Origin: a virus
Length of the DNA: 64,000 nucleotides
IMG/VR virus record: IMGVR_UViG_3300030419_003252
Coordinates: 20,544 to 84,543 of that record
Reading direction: 5' to 3' (one strand)
A model generated the notes under the pieces. That model did not search any database. It saw nothing but the letters and a program-made list of their open reading frames with translations, and was not told the DNA's origin. How positions within the stretch are numbered: the first letter of the stretch is position 1; every line of letters starts with the position of its first letter. Position numbers and translations under genes: made by a program. Positions 33,386-40,717 of the stretch are shown here, piece by piece.

Positions 33386-33679
33386 CTAACTAATAGCAGT
33401 TGATTTGTGTTCTGCTTTGATTATGGTTGAAAGAGAAACTTGATAAATAGTGGACCATTCCTTACGAGATAGCATATATTTATTTCGTTTTATTAATTCA
33501 GATTGATACTGATTTAATGCTTCTTTTGGACCTGTCCTTATAGTTGTAGTGAGATACCTTTCAATTGTTCTAAACTTTGCTTTACAATCTAAACATTTAC
33601 AATATCTTTTAGTAAATTCTCCACGACCTTCAGTTGTACCAACTCTTGTGTTGGTTGATTTACATTCAGGACATTGCAT
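33386..33679 (-). CDS. Zinc-ribbon protein
   Basis: A 97-residue protein. CPECKSTNTRV at residues 3-13 and CKCLDCKAKFRTIERY at 27-42 form a four-Cys zinc ribbon like those at the N-terminus of NrdR or of transcription-factor-type phage regulators. The C-terminal part is helical and basic. It may bind DNA or RNA as a transcription regulator. It sits upstream of the polymerase and has an AATTC-containing leader. Confidence 0.65.
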   Translation of the reverse strand: MQCPECKSTNTRVGTTEGRGEFTKRYCKCLDCKAKFRTIERYLTTTIRTGPKEALNQYQSELIKRNKYMLSRKEWSTIYQVSLSTIIKAEHKSTAIS

Positions 33680-33782
33680 TTTGATTTGTTAATGAATTGT
33701 TAAATTTGTATTCTTTGTTACAAGCTGAACTACAAAGATCCCTTCTATGGAATACTATTAATTCAGTAACAAAGGCTACCAA

Positions 33783-33926
33783 ATGACTTGTAAATTAACT
33801 TACAGAGGTATCGCCTATATCAAGAAAGATACAGGCAGATACTTGAAAGACACTCCAGCTAATAGAGAAATTCTATTAGATGCAAAGCGATTTGCCGCTA
33901 AGAAGAAGCCTCTTGCGGTTGTTTAG
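33783..33926 (+). CDS. Small DUF4278-like protein
   Basis: A 47-residue plus-strand protein. It starts MTCKLTYRGIAYIKKDTGRY, and the pattern LxYRGxxY near the N-terminus is that of the short DUF4278 proteins widespread in cyanobacteria. The C-terminus is basic (AKRFAAKKKPLAVV). The 3' end overlaps the convergent minus gene by 29 bases. A cyanobacterial-type small protein supports the host assignment. Function unknown. Confidence 0.5.
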   Translation: MTCKLTYRGIAYIKKDTGRYLKDTPANREILLDAKRFAAKKKPLAVV

Positions 33927-34233
33927 GAACAGGAATTTTATCTAGTTCCAATTGATCAAGTGCATAAAGTATTGTTTGTGCACCTGCAAATCCAAAAGAA
34001 TCACAGATAGCATCCTCCCGTTTTTCTTTCGATTGAAGATAGAAATTCAGGAGGAGTTCTTCTGCTTTCTTGAAATTTAAGCGATCACCTGTTAGTTGTT
34101 CGATATATTCTGCTGGCATTGTTTTAACAATTTGAACAGATATTTCATCTATAACTAAAGGCCAAGTATGTTCTGGAATTAAATCCATTGTTTCTTTGAC
34201 AAGACCGCTATCAATAATTTTCTGTTTAGACAT
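33898..34233 (-). CDS. Small conserved protein, unknown
   Basis: A 111-residue protein from the ATG at 34233 (MSKQKIIDSGLVKETMDLIP); a start at 34254 would add seven residues. It is mostly helical, with LINFY-like and DSFGFAGAQTILYALDQLEL regions, and has an acidic N-terminal half. No motif is recognised. The end is convergent with the DUF4278-like gene. Confidence 0.5.
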   Translation of the reverse strand: MSKQKIIDSGLVKETMDLIPEHTWPLVIDEISVQIVKTMPAEYIEQLTGDRLNFKKAEELLLNFYLQSKEKREDAICDSFGFAGAQTILYALDQLELDKIPVPKQPQEASS

Positions 34234-34262
34234 ACAAGGTTTACGTAACTTCACACTTAAGT

Positions 34263-34625
34263 TTACGCAGGTTGAGTTTGTGCGTCTATAGCATGTTCCA
34301 TTAAACCTTGTTCTTTAAGCTTATCTATCATTTTGCTCATAACGATTGCATGCTTCTGAGTTTGTTTCATGTACCACTGAACACGATCAGCTTCCATGAT
34401 ATGTTCTGAACCATTTGGCTCAACATATTTCCAACTTCCATCAGGTTGAGGATCACCTTGAAGAGCTAAACTTTCACTGTTACGTGTATAACGTAGCTCA
34501 AGATTATGATGATCTTGTAGACCATCTTCTGATACCCAAGTAGCACCTATATGATAACGTTTATCGCTATCACTAAATGCATGGAACTGAGGGATAATTG
34601 CTTTTGCAGCTTGAATAATTTGCAT
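34263..34625 (-). CDS. Small protein, unknown
   Basis: A 120-residue protein from the ATG at 34625 (MQIIQAAKAIIPQFHAFSDS). The longer frame to 34670 lies inside the leader hairpin and is less likely. The middle has Trp/His-rich strands (YHIGATWVSEDGLQDHHNLE) and the end is helical with KQTQKHAIVMSKMIDKLKEQ. The leader contains CAATTCAACTC in place of a Shine-Dalgarno site. No family is recognised. Confidence 0.5.
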   Translation of the reverse strand: MQIIQAAKAIIPQFHAFSDSDKRYHIGATWVSEDGLQDHHNLELRYTRNSESLALQGDPQPDGSWKYVEPNGSEHIMEADRVQWYMKQTQKHAIVMSKMIDKLKEQGLMEHAIDAQTQPA

Positions 34626-34669
34626 AGTCGTAATAAAAGTGAACAGAGTTGAATTGTGCATAAAAAGCA

Positions 34670-34700
34670 CACTAGGACTTACACATTAAGATGCCTAGTG
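34670..34700 (-). promoter_or_regulatory. GTAAGTCC-family leader hairpin 2
   Basis: On the minus strand a perfect 7-bp stem CACTAGG/CCTAGTG closes a loop that contains GCATC and GTGTAAGT. It sits between the gene ending at 34725 and the gene starting at 34625. Confidence 0.65.
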
Positions 34701-34724
34701 AAAGATTTCAAGTAATGTTAATGA

Positions 34725-35207
34725 CTATAAATAACCAGCTAATTCACAACCTGGCTCATCAAAAAACCAAGAGATATTTATGTCTTCAAACTTTTCTCTT
34801 AGAGCAGAACAAATATATTCTGGCGGTCCCCAAGGAGTTTCAAAAGTATAAATTATCTGGTGGTCATCCCAATCTTGAATCTCTATGTCTTTGGTATCAA
34901 GATCCCATTTGATACCCCAGTTATTAATCCTCCAGTTGTACCATCTTTCATCTGGACGACCTGTAGATTTAAATCTAGGAGTACCCCATTTTTCATCAGG
35001 ATCTGGTGGGACTGGAAGCTCACCTTTCTTTGCGATTGGATTATCAGCAGTATCTTTTAGATCTGTTTCTGCTGGGGTATTAAGCCAATCTGGTTCAGGA
35101 ATAATTTGATGAAATGGACGTTCAGATTCAAAGATAGATTTAATTTGTTTTAAATCTTCTGAATTATCAGAGTATATTTCAACTCTGTTATGGCACCAAT
35201 TAGGCAT
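34725..35207 (-). CDS. Api92/YubB-like ferredoxin-fold protein
   Basis: A 160-residue protein. MPNWCHNRVEIYSDNSEDLK followed by PFHQIIPEPDW is the signature of the phage and plasmid Api92-like (DUF1281) proteins, which start MxNWCxNxV and have PFxxIxPxP. WYNWRINNWGIKWDLDTKDI and YTFETPWGPPEYICSALRE complete the pattern (NWGTKWD and FxTAWSPP in relatives). The function is unknown, but the family is linked to conjugative plasmids and antirestriction neighbourhoods, as here. Confidence 0.8.
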   Translation of the reverse strand: MPNWCHNRVEIYSDNSEDLKQIKSIFESERPFHQIIPEPDWLNTPAETDLKDTADNPIAKKGELPVPPDPDEKWGTPRFKSTGRPDERWYNWRINNWGIKWDLDTKDIEIQDWDDHQIIYTFETPWGPPEYICSALREKFEDINISWFFDEPGCELAGYL

Positions 35208-35679
35208 TTACTTTTTCCTCCTTTTCTTGAAGGTCATCGTATTCTTGTCCAGCTTTAGCTGAGACTTCCTCATACTTTTTCCAGTTCTTCTTTAACTCTT
35301 CCTTGGCTTTATCTATATCTTGTTGTAATAAAGCAATGGCACAACATTCATTGATTTGAAGAGTATCTAAATCTTCTGAGACAGAGCCATGTCTATGGAT
35401 CCAATACTCATCACAATAACCTGTAGTTGTATGAAGAGTATCGTGAACATTTAGACCTTTCTCTTTCTCATCTTGAAGAGTGTAAGCAACATCATATCCT
35501 TTATTTTCTAAAGTATATGAAGCAAAATACCAATCATTTATGGTATGAAGTTTCTTAGAAATTTGCTGCTTCCAATCTTTAATTTCAGCAAAGATATTCC
35601 TTCGATCAGAAAGAATTTTCTTAACTTTTGGTTGAGCATCAATCCAGTTGGATCGTTTCATTGAAGTAGATTCTGGCAT
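35200..35679 (-). CDS. Charged helical protein, unknown
   Basis: A 159-residue protein from the ATG at 35679 (MPESTSMKRSNWIDAQPKVK); a second start lies 6 codons later. It has a central part with His, Tyr and Cys (HTTTGYCDEYWIHRHGSVSE) and a C-terminal coiled coil (KAKEELKKNWKKYEEVSAKA). The stop overlaps the next start by 8 bases. It accompanies the ArdC-like gene. No family is recognised. Confidence 0.5.
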   Translation of the reverse strand: MPESTSMKRSNWIDAQPKVKKILSDRRNIFAEIKDWKQQISKKLHTINDWYFASYTLENKGYDVAYTLQDEKEKGLNVHDTLHTTTGYCDEYWIHRHGSVSEDLDTLQINECCAIALLQQDIDKAKEELKKNWKKYEEVSAKAGQEYDDLQEKEEKVNA

Positions 35680-35683
35680 GAGA

Positions 35684-36634
35684 TTAATTAGATTTGGTTT
35701 GAGATTTTGTTTTATCCTGCTTTGGATGAAGGATAAAATTCTTAGCACGATTAGCTTCTCTTAAAGACTCTTTAAGAATAGATGGATCTCTGCGTAAACA
35801 TTTGATCCATGACTGTAAATAGTTTGCATGATTTCTTGTATCTGAATTAATTTGTAACTCATCTGAAATCAAGAAGGCAGCTAGTTCAGCTACTAATTCT
35901 TCTTCTGCATAACTAGTTAAGCCATATTTTCCTGACATAGGACGCTTTAAACGTTTTTCATGTCCAGTTGAGTGAGCTAATTCATGTGCCCAGGTGGAGT
36001 ACAAGGCATGAGCAGAATGGAACTTCTTACGCTCAGGCATTGTGACTATATCTAAAGAAGGAGTGTAATAAGCCCTTTCACCAGCCCATTGGGTTTCTAA
36101 CCTTTCTTGACGGTGGTATGCAGCGAATAACTTTTCGCATTTTTCCATCCGTTCAGGTTCAGGTCTTGGTTGTTCAGCTTCTCCTTGATGTCTAGCAATA
36201 ACTTCATTTTTATCTTCTCCTTCTATGTCTTTGACATTAAAGATAGGAGAGAAATAAAAGTTGCCAATTCTAGACTCTTTAACCTTTTCACCAAAGGAAT
36301 TTTCTACATCAACTTGATACATTGATGGAACACATATGTAACAAGCCTTTGATCCTTTACGGATACGCCAACCTTTAGATTTAATTTGACCGCCTCCAGC
36401 CCATAAGGGTAGAGGATAACCTCTAGCTATTTGATAGAAGGATAATAATGCAGGATTTTGTCCTGTATAAATGTGATGACTAAGGATGTTTTGTTGTTTA
36501 CCTCCATTAGTACAATCCCATTCTTTTCTCCAAGGTTGTCTACCTGATTCCATTAAGGTAATTAGTTCTTCAACTAATTTTTCTTCTGGAGTAGGTTTAT
36601 TGCCTTTGGATTTTGAGCGAGTTTTTGTTGTCAT
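35684..36634 (-). CDS. ArdC-type antirestriction protein with zincin domain
   Basis: A 316-residue protein. The N-terminal part, with RQPWRKEWDCTNGGKQQNIL and RIRKGSKACYICVP, matches the ssDNA-binding ArdC N domain of antirestriction and TraC-like proteins. The C-terminal metallopeptidase-like domain has HELAHSTGHEKRLKR (HELAH at residues 217-221) and YAEEELVAELAAFLI with the third zinc ligand (about 242-256). ArdC protects incoming DNA from host restriction or degradation. All zinc residues are present. Neighbours are plasmid-like, suggesting transfer from a conjugative element. Confidence 0.85.
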   Translation of the reverse strand: MTTKTRSKSKGNKPTPEEKLVEELITLMESGRQPWRKEWDCTNGGKQQNILSHHIYTGQNPALLSFYQIARGYPLPLWAGGGQIKSKGWRIRKGSKACYICVPSMYQVDVENSFGEKVKESRIGNFYFSPIFNVKDIEGEDKNEVIARHQGEAEQPRPEPERMEKCEKLFAAYHRQERLETQWAGERAYYTPSLDIVTMPERKKFHSAHALYSTWAHELAHSTGHEKRLKRPMSGKYGLTSYAEEELVAELAAFLISDELQINSDTRNHANYLQSWIKCLRRDPSILKESLREANRAKNFILHPKQDKTKSQTKSN

Positions 36635-36833
36635 TTGAATTGAGCTTGATTTGTTTTTGAAGTTTTAATGCGGCAGCTTCTGCATCTGATCGTAGGGGAT
36701 ATAAAGTCCCCCACCAAACAGTTTTGCCATCGTAATACCAAGGTTTAAATTCATAAACTAAACCTTGTATGACAGGTTCAACGCCACATTTATCTGGATA
36801 TAGATCACTAGATCTATAGGCGTGAAATTCCAT
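36597..36833 (-). CDS. Small protein coupled to ArdC gene
   Basis: A 78-residue protein (MEFHAYRSSDLYPDKCGVEP). The core is aromatic (GLVYEFKPWYYDGKTVWWGT) and the tail helical and basic. It overlaps the ArdC-like gene by 38 bases, implying coupling. It ends only a few bases after the following plasmid-type gene in the same operon. No family is recognised. Confidence 0.55.
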   Translation of the reverse strand: MEFHAYRSSDLYPDKCGVEPVIQGLVYEFKPWYYDGKTVWWGTLYPLRSDAEAAALKLQKQIKLNSNDNKNSLKIQRQ

Positions 36834-36836
36834 AGA

Positions 36837-37136
36837 TTAATAATCTTCTGGATAAAGAACCGTTGTATTACACATATCAGGATTCTTAGGATCATTACCA
36901 TAACCTTCAGTAATAACCCAAAGAGTTTTACCTTCGTGTGCTTTCTTATAAACAGAATGGATTCTTCCTCCATTCTTTTGTTCAAGACTTGATTGATTTA
37001 ATTGAGCATCTTCATCACATAAGTCACCCCAATCATTAGTGAAGTGACGTATGAGAAGACGACCAACTATATTTGGAGGTACTGTTCTATCTACTTGAGC
37101 AGTAGAAACTAAAGTACCAAAAGAGTTGTGAATCAT
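36837..37136 (-). CDS. Plasmid-type protein, HFTNDWGDLxEED family
   Basis: A 99-residue protein. RHFTNDWGDLCDEDAQLNQS, followed by KTLWVITEGYGNDP and NTTVLYPEDY, matches a widespread small plasmid protein with the pattern HVxGDWGDLxEED ... WIITEADRSxTTILLPxEY. In databases that family is sometimes misnamed as a type I restriction subunit. Its function is unknown. It supports the view that the ArdC region came from a plasmid-like source. The start overlaps the preceding stop. Confidence 0.75.
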   Translation of the reverse strand: MIHNSFGTLVSTAQVDRTVPPNIVGRLLIRHFTNDWGDLCDEDAQLNQSSLEQKNGGRIHSVYKKAHEGKTLWVITEGYGNDPKNPDMCNTTVLYPEDY

Positions 37137-37315
37137 AGAGAAGGGTTTCGTTGAGCTGCAGTTAAACTTGGATGACCATCATGGGACCAATAGACTTCAG
37201 ATTCATAAATGTCTCTGGCTATGTCCATGCGTTCATCTTCTGTGAGATTGGGATGATCTTCACAGACAATTTCCCAGATGCGTTCTTTCGCTTCCTGGCT
37301 TAGTGGATCACTCAT
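37133..37315 (-). CDS. Small acidic protein, unknown
   Basis: A 60-residue acidic protein (MSDPLSQEAKERIWEIVCED) with two helices and DERMDIARDIYESEVYWSHD in the middle. The start has a strong GGAGG site within the preceding tiny gene, and the stop overlaps the next start in ATGA. No family is recognised. Confidence 0.6.
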   Translation of the reverse strand: MSDPLSQEAKERIWEIVCEDHPNLTEDERMDIARDIYESEVYWSHDGHPSLTAAQRNPSL

Positions 37316-37398
37316 GAGTTACCTCCTAAGTAGTAGTTAATTAACAATAAGATCCCAATGATGGAAGAAGATTCCATGAAAGCTCTTAAAGCATTCAT
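37312..37398 (-). CDS. Tiny membrane peptide with ATGA overlaps at both ends
   Basis: A 28-residue peptide, MNALRAFMESSSIIGILLLI then NYYLGGNS. Residues 12-22 are strongly hydrophobic, so one short membrane helix is likely. Its start overlaps the stop of the upstream gene in ATGA and its stop overlaps the start of the downstream gene in ATGA. The exact coupling on both sides argues that it is translated. Function unknown. Confidence 0.55.
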   Translation of the reverse strand: MNALRAFMESSSIIGILLLINYYLGGNS

Positions 37399-37601
37399 TT
37401 ACCTAAAGCCTGTTTAGATAAGTATTGATTAAATAGATCTGCATCCCATTGGTTTCTAAGTTTGATTGACAAACCTAGATAAGCCATCTTCTCATTACCC
37501 ATAGGAAGGCTATTAGCATGATGGCAAAGATGATCTTCTAACATTTTAAATTCTCGTTCATTCAAAAGGAATAAACGAGTGGAACCATCTTCAAGATTCA
37601 T
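37395..37601 (-). CDS. Small protein, unknown
   Basis: A 68-residue protein from the ATG at 37601 (MNLEDGSTRLFLLNEREFKM), which overlaps the previous stop in TAATG. It has a beta hairpin then helices (LEDHLCHHANSLPMGNEKMA). No family is recognised. Confidence 0.55.
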   Translation of the reverse strand: MNLEDGSTRLFLLNEREFKMLEDHLCHHANSLPMGNEKMAYLGLSIKLRNQWDADLFNQYLSKQALGK

Positions 37602-37936
37602 TAGCACTTCTCCTTATTAATAAGTAATTTGGCATGATATTCTGCAACAGATTTCATACCAGTAAAGAAACTAGAAGCAATATCTTTTTCAGCTGCTAGA
37701 TGTTCTTGGTATTCACGTCGAATTGTTTCATTATCAAAGGCACTGCCTTCAGCATATTTACCAAAGACATCTTTGAATTCATTAACAATTCTAACTTTTC
37801 TATCAGGATCTGATTTCTTCCAGAAATTTAGCAAGGCTGATTCAGATGAACCAGTTCCATACTTTTCAAAACACCAGATAGCAAAAGGCGTGGTGTATTT
37901 TTCGGTGATAGATGTCACCTCATTTGAGTTAGTCAT
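37601..37936 (-). CDS. Small conserved protein, unknown
   Basis: A 111-residue protein from the ATG at 37936 (MTNSNEVTSITEKYTTPFAI). It is helical and charged, with WCFEKYGTGSSESALLNFWK, and ends AKLLINKEKC. The leader hairpin at 37961-37987 and an AGCTT-containing AT-rich leader precede the start. Function is unknown. Confidence 0.55.
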   Translation of the reverse strand: MTNSNEVTSITEKYTTPFAIWCFEKYGTGSSESALLNFWKKSDPDRKVRIVNEFKDVFGKYAEGSAFDNETIRREYQEHLAAEKDIASSFFTGMKSVAEYHAKLLINKEKC

Positions 37937-37960
37937 AAGCTGAATAAAGTAAATAAAAAC

Positions 37961-37987
37961 TTGGGACTTACACCAAAGGATGCCCAA
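37961..37987 (-). promoter_or_regulatory. GTAAGTCC-family leader hairpin 3
   Basis: On the minus strand TTGGG and CCCAA pair around CATCCTTTGGTGTAAGT, with CC/GG as a small inner pair. The element fills the gap between the ParB-like gene and the gene starting at 37936. Confidence 0.65.
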
Positions 37988-37991
37988 TAGA

Positions 37992-38867
37992 TCAACGATT
38001 CTTGATAATATCTATAATATTTGTTCCATAAATTTCATCTCTTGGGATGATTGGTAACATTGGAGGAGTATTAGGAGACATAAACTTTTTAACTGCTTTA
38101 CCTTTCTTCCAATCGTTAAAGCACTTAATCTGTGAATTCAATTGGATCTGAGCAGCAAAACCACCATTACCTCTTCTTCTGAAAGAAGGATTACTTAATT
38201 GATTCCTAAAGGAAAGAATTGAAGATTCAGCAGGTAGGTTTGCACCAGTAGAAAGAAGAGTAAAGTATTCCATTATTTCTTCTACACGCCATTCATAATC
38301 ATCCGCTATTAGTGAGAATGTTAAAGCCGCACTCTTACTAAAGCATTTGAATTGCTTATGGCATTTAGTTAGAAATGGAAAGAATGTCTCAATAATTTCC
38401 TGTTTCGTATTCCAATATCTAACAATCTTGGCATGGTTAGGACCATTGGCAGATCCCCATCTAACTCTTGGGTTCTCTGTATAAGAGATATACATCTTAA
38501 TTGCTGCAGCTAACGTATTGTGATTTGCTGCACATCCTGAAAGAGTGAGCATATCACCAGCAGTACGAGTTGCACCAATATCAATAACTCCAAAGGTAGA
38601 TGGATCACAGTTAGTACCAAGAAGGATACGAACTGCTTTTCTAGCTTTAACTATGGCTGCCAAACGATGTTGTCCATCTAGCAGATTTCCTTCTGGATCT
38701 AAAGCAATACCTTGATTAGTAATTTTCCAGTCACCCGCTTCAATTGAACGGGTATACATCATTAGTTTTGATGTACGAATCTTACGATTCTTATTGTTAT
38801 TTTGTGTTAAGATTTTTTCTGCCCATTCGGGAGTCATTAACACAACTTCAAAGTGTGGATCAGGCAT
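37992..38867 (-). CDS. ParB-like (DGQHRL) phage/plasmid protein
   Basis: A 291-residue protein. ALDPEGNLLDGQHRLAAIVK around residues 55-74 is the core of the ParB/sulfiredoxin-like nuclease fold (GxxxDGQHRL), and the preceding IEAGDWKITNQG and following VIDIGATRTAGDML blocks match phage and plasmid proteins that share it. Some relatives are nucleases or CTP-binding switches. The role here is unknown, perhaps DNA binding or regulation. The start has a CAATTCAAATC leader. The C-terminal part is helical and basic. Confidence 0.72.
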   Translation of the reverse strand: MPDPHFEVVLMTPEWAEKILTQNNNKNRKIRTSKLMMYTRSIEAGDWKITNQGIALDPEGNLLDGQHRLAAIVKARKAVRILLGTNCDPSTFGVIDIGATRTAGDMLTLSGCAANHNTLAAAIKMYISYTENPRVRWGSANGPNHAKIVRYWNTKQEIIETFFPFLTKCHKQFKCFSKSAALTFSLIADDYEWRVEEIMEYFTLLSTGANLPAESSILSFRNQLSNPSFRRRGNGGFAAQIQLNSQIKCFNDWKKGKAVKKFMSPNTPPMLPIIPRDEIYGTNIIDIIKNR

Positions 38868-38930
38868 GATTTGAATTGCGATTGAATGTAATAAACAGTT
38901 TAAAGTCTTGCTTATTACTGGACTCGTAAC

Positions 38931-39134
38931 TTAAAAGATTTTAATGTTACGTTTAGACACGCCTGTTCCGTCTAGTGCAATAGATGCACGAACACCAGAC
39001 TTTCTACCATTCAGTGTTAGACGCAGCGGTCCAAGTTTCAATGACTTGGACGCTGATTGCGGTCCTCTTTCTGTGACATTAACTCCGAAGATTGTTTTAT
39101 CGAAGTTGATGAAGGATCGTTTCCTTTTTGCCAT
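38931..39134 (-). CDS. Small basic protein with DUF4236-like core
   Basis: A 67-residue protein (MAKRKRSFINFDKTIFGVNV). The second half, SLKLGPLRLTLNGRKSGVRA then DGTGVSKRNIKIF, resembles the short beta-sheet DUF4236 family with its GPxRLxxxxxGxxxS pattern, although the match is by eye. Its start lies inside the 3' part of the upstream gene (about 97 bases overlap), with an AAATCAAC leader. Function unknown. Confidence 0.5.
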   Translation of the reverse strand: MAKRKRSFINFDKTIFGVNVTERGPQSASKSLKLGPLRLTLNGRKSGVRASIALDGTGVSKRNIKIF

Positions 39135-39343
39135 TGAGTTTTAGTTGATTTGGTTTTAATAGTGTAGCTCCGAGGCCGCCACTGTGGATCATTGTACTCG
39201 TTCACTTTTAACCTTCTGATGTGTTTGAGTTTAAGATTTAAGTTACAAAAGAATTCTGTATTCTTTTTACATAACGAGACTAAATGTTCCATTTCGACTA
39301 ATTCAATTAAGCAAGTAAGTTCTTCCTGATTTAAATTAGTCAT
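39038..39343 (-). CDS. Small protein overlapping the next gene, unknown
   Basis: A 101-residue protein (MTNLNQEELTCLIELVEMEH). The first 60 residues look like a normal helical domain with KKNTEFFCNLNLKLKHIRRL. The last 32 codons overlap the next gene in another frame and are Ser/Lys/Gln-rich, so the true end of function may be earlier. I cannot tell whether the overlap is real or reflects a lost stop codon. Confidence 0.45.
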   Translation of the reverse strand: MTNLNQEELTCLIELVEMEHLVSLCKKNTEFFCNLNLKLKHIRRLKVNEYNDPQWRPRSYTIKTKSTKTQWQKGNDPSSTSIKQSSELMSQKEDRNQRPSH

Positions 39344-39349
39344 AAAGAT

Positions 39350-39613
39350 TTAATCCTCAATGTTACCTTGTATCCTTGGACCAAATGTACGATCTATATG
39401 TTTATAAATCACACGATCTACATGTTGATGACGAAGCCCATTTGTTTCATCTTGAACTTCAAGAAAAACACGATCAGCTTCTTCTAAGGAGTTACAAGGA
39501 ATATAGCCTCGCCTAATTTCGTAAACGTTGATTCTCCAAGGACCTTTATCTTCTTTACTGTTTTGATACCAATTACTTAGGTAATCATGCTCATACCAGG
39601 TACTATCTTTCAT
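39350..39613 (-). CDS. Small protein, unknown
   Basis: An 87-residue protein (MKDSTWYEHDYLSNWYQNSK) with aromatic and charged residues and a basic middle (RHQHVDRVIYKHIDRTFGPR). The start overlaps the stop of a tiny membrane peptide gene in ATGA. No family is recognised. Confidence 0.55.
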   Translation of the reverse strand: MKDSTWYEHDYLSNWYQNSKEDKGPWRINVYEIRRGYIPCNSLEEADRVFLEVQDETNGLRHQHVDRVIYKHIDRTFGPRIQGNIED

Positions 39614-39702
39614 AATGGATGATTAGGATGTGAATTATTAATAAGTAGTCTTATTAATAAATAACAAATGAAAATAGAACATGCAACGAAAATGTAACTC
39701 AT
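39610..39702 (-). CDS. Tiny membrane peptide with ATGA overlaps at both ends
   Basis: A 30-residue peptide, MSYIFVACSIFICYLLIRLL then INNSHPNHPL. Residues 3-21 form one strong membrane helix. As with the peptide at 37312-37398, both ends overlap neighbouring genes in ATGA, so it fits exactly into a coupled series and is probably real. Function unknown. Confidence 0.6.
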   Translation of the reverse strand: MSYIFVACSIFICYLLIRLLINNSHPNHPL

Positions 39703-39926
39703 AGTTTTAATTGATTATCAAAAGCCATAGTAGATACATTTCCAGTTGCTTTACCTTTAACCCAATAAATCCATTGAGACATTCCTCTATCTACTTTTAC
39801 AATTTTGTAGGGTTTACCATGAATAAGGCTTGAGCCTTGATTGGTTGTTGCTGTAACAATGTCACCTACTTTAAACTTAGGTGCATCATCGGTGATGCCT
39901 ATACCTTTTAATTCAGTATTATCCAT
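39699..39926 (-). CDS. Small SH3/KOW-like protein
   Basis: A 75-residue protein (MDNTELKGIGITDDAPKFKV). FKVGDIVTATTNQGSSLIHG then YKIVKVDRGMSQWIYWVKG looks like a small beta-barrel of the KOW or SH3 kind. A second protein of this type is encoded at 42677-42937. Start and upstream stop overlap. Its role may be RNA or protein binding, which is not proven. Confidence 0.6.
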   Translation of the reverse strand: MDNTELKGIGITDDAPKFKVGDIVTATTNQGSSLIHGKPYKIVKVDRGMSQWIYWVKGKATGNVSTMAFDNQLKL

Positions 39927-40351
39927 TAGCTATGCACCGCAAGATGTTCTTTCGATGCTTTGCTATGCATTTCATCTAAGGTAATAGGTGGTTCACCAAC
40001 TAAACCCAATTCTTCATCAGTTGGATCAGGCCATGGGTCCCATTCCTTTTTAATCGCTTCAGTTATTACTTCATCACGATCCATTGAGAATGTAAGAACT
40101 CCAAGGTCTTCTAAGTATTCAGAAGCTCGATCTTCATCTTGTTGAGTACAATATTTGAGCGCATTATTTATACGTTCTACATCAGCATCATTCTTTTGCT
40201 TTTGCCATACATGATCAGTAAGGAGCAAAGCTTCTCTAAAGTATTCATCCTTTAGGTCAGGATCTGGAATGCCATGTGAAATAGTCGTTAACTTTTTAGA
40301 TAACGCTATACATAATTCTTTCCAGGCAGATTCAGATGTAAGTGATGTCAT
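39926..40351 (-). CDS. Acidic helical protein, unknown
   Basis: A 141-residue acidic protein (MTSLTSESAWKELCIALSKK) with helices in the first half and a Pro/Asp-rich stretch (KKEWDPWPDPTDEELGLVGE). It is coupled to the SH3-like gene. No family is recognised. Confidence 0.55.
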   Translation of the reverse strand: MTSLTSESAWKELCIALSKKLTTISHGIPDPDLKDEYFREALLLTDHVWQKQKNDADVERINNALKYCTQQDEDRASEYLEDLGVLTFSMDRDEVITEAIKKEWDPWPDPTDEELGLVGEPPITLDEMHSKASKEHLAVHS

Positions 40352-40406
40352 AGGTAGGTAATAGAAATTACTTGGTTGTGGCTGTTAATCGGGGGTGTGG
40401 GGGAGA

Positions 40407-40553
40407 TTATTTACTCCCCTTTAATACACCCCATTTAATTCCTTTGCTTGAAAAATCTTTCCATTCTTTACGAATGTAATCAATTGCTACAAGTGTTAGA
40501 ACAATAATAGCTGTGATGATGTGTTCATCAATCAGAGTTTTCTTAGACATCAT
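40407..40553 (-). CDS. Small membrane protein
   Basis: A 48-residue protein beginning MMSKKTLIDEHIITAIIVLT. One membrane helix covers residues 11-25, followed by a basic tail (IRKEWKDFSSKGIKWGVLKG). The start overlaps the stop of the upstream gene (TGATG-like). It is too short for most gene finders but has normal codon patterns. Function unknown. Confidence 0.55.
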   Translation of the reverse strand: MMSKKTLIDEHIITAIIVLTLVAIDYIRKEWKDFSSKGIKWGVLKGSK

Positions 40554-40717
40554 GAGTTGCTCGGATAACGAGTACCAAAATTAATACCAATCCATTCTTG
40601 AATAGCTTGAGAACTAAGCTGTTCAATAGGAATATGATCATGCTTAGAGATAATCTCTAATTTGTCGTGGATTTCTTTTGGTACGACTACATTTTCGATC
40701 TTTAAATAATGATTCAT
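40550..40717 (-). CDS. Small ribbon-helix-helix-like protein
   Basis: A 55-residue protein, MNHYLKIENVVVPKEIHDKL then EIISKHDHIPIEQLSSQAIQ and EWIGINFGTR. A beta strand followed by two helices (VPKEIHDKLEIISKHDHI, PIEQLSSQAIQEWI) fits a ribbon-helix-helix DNA-binding fold or a CopG-like small regulator. Its start overlaps the preceding stop in ATGA-like fashion, and its stop overlaps the next start. It may act as a repressor. The assignment is by pattern only. Confidence 0.55.
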   Translation of the reverse strand: MNHYLKIENVVVPKEIHDKLEIISKHDHIPIEQLSSQAIQEWIGINFGTRYPSNS

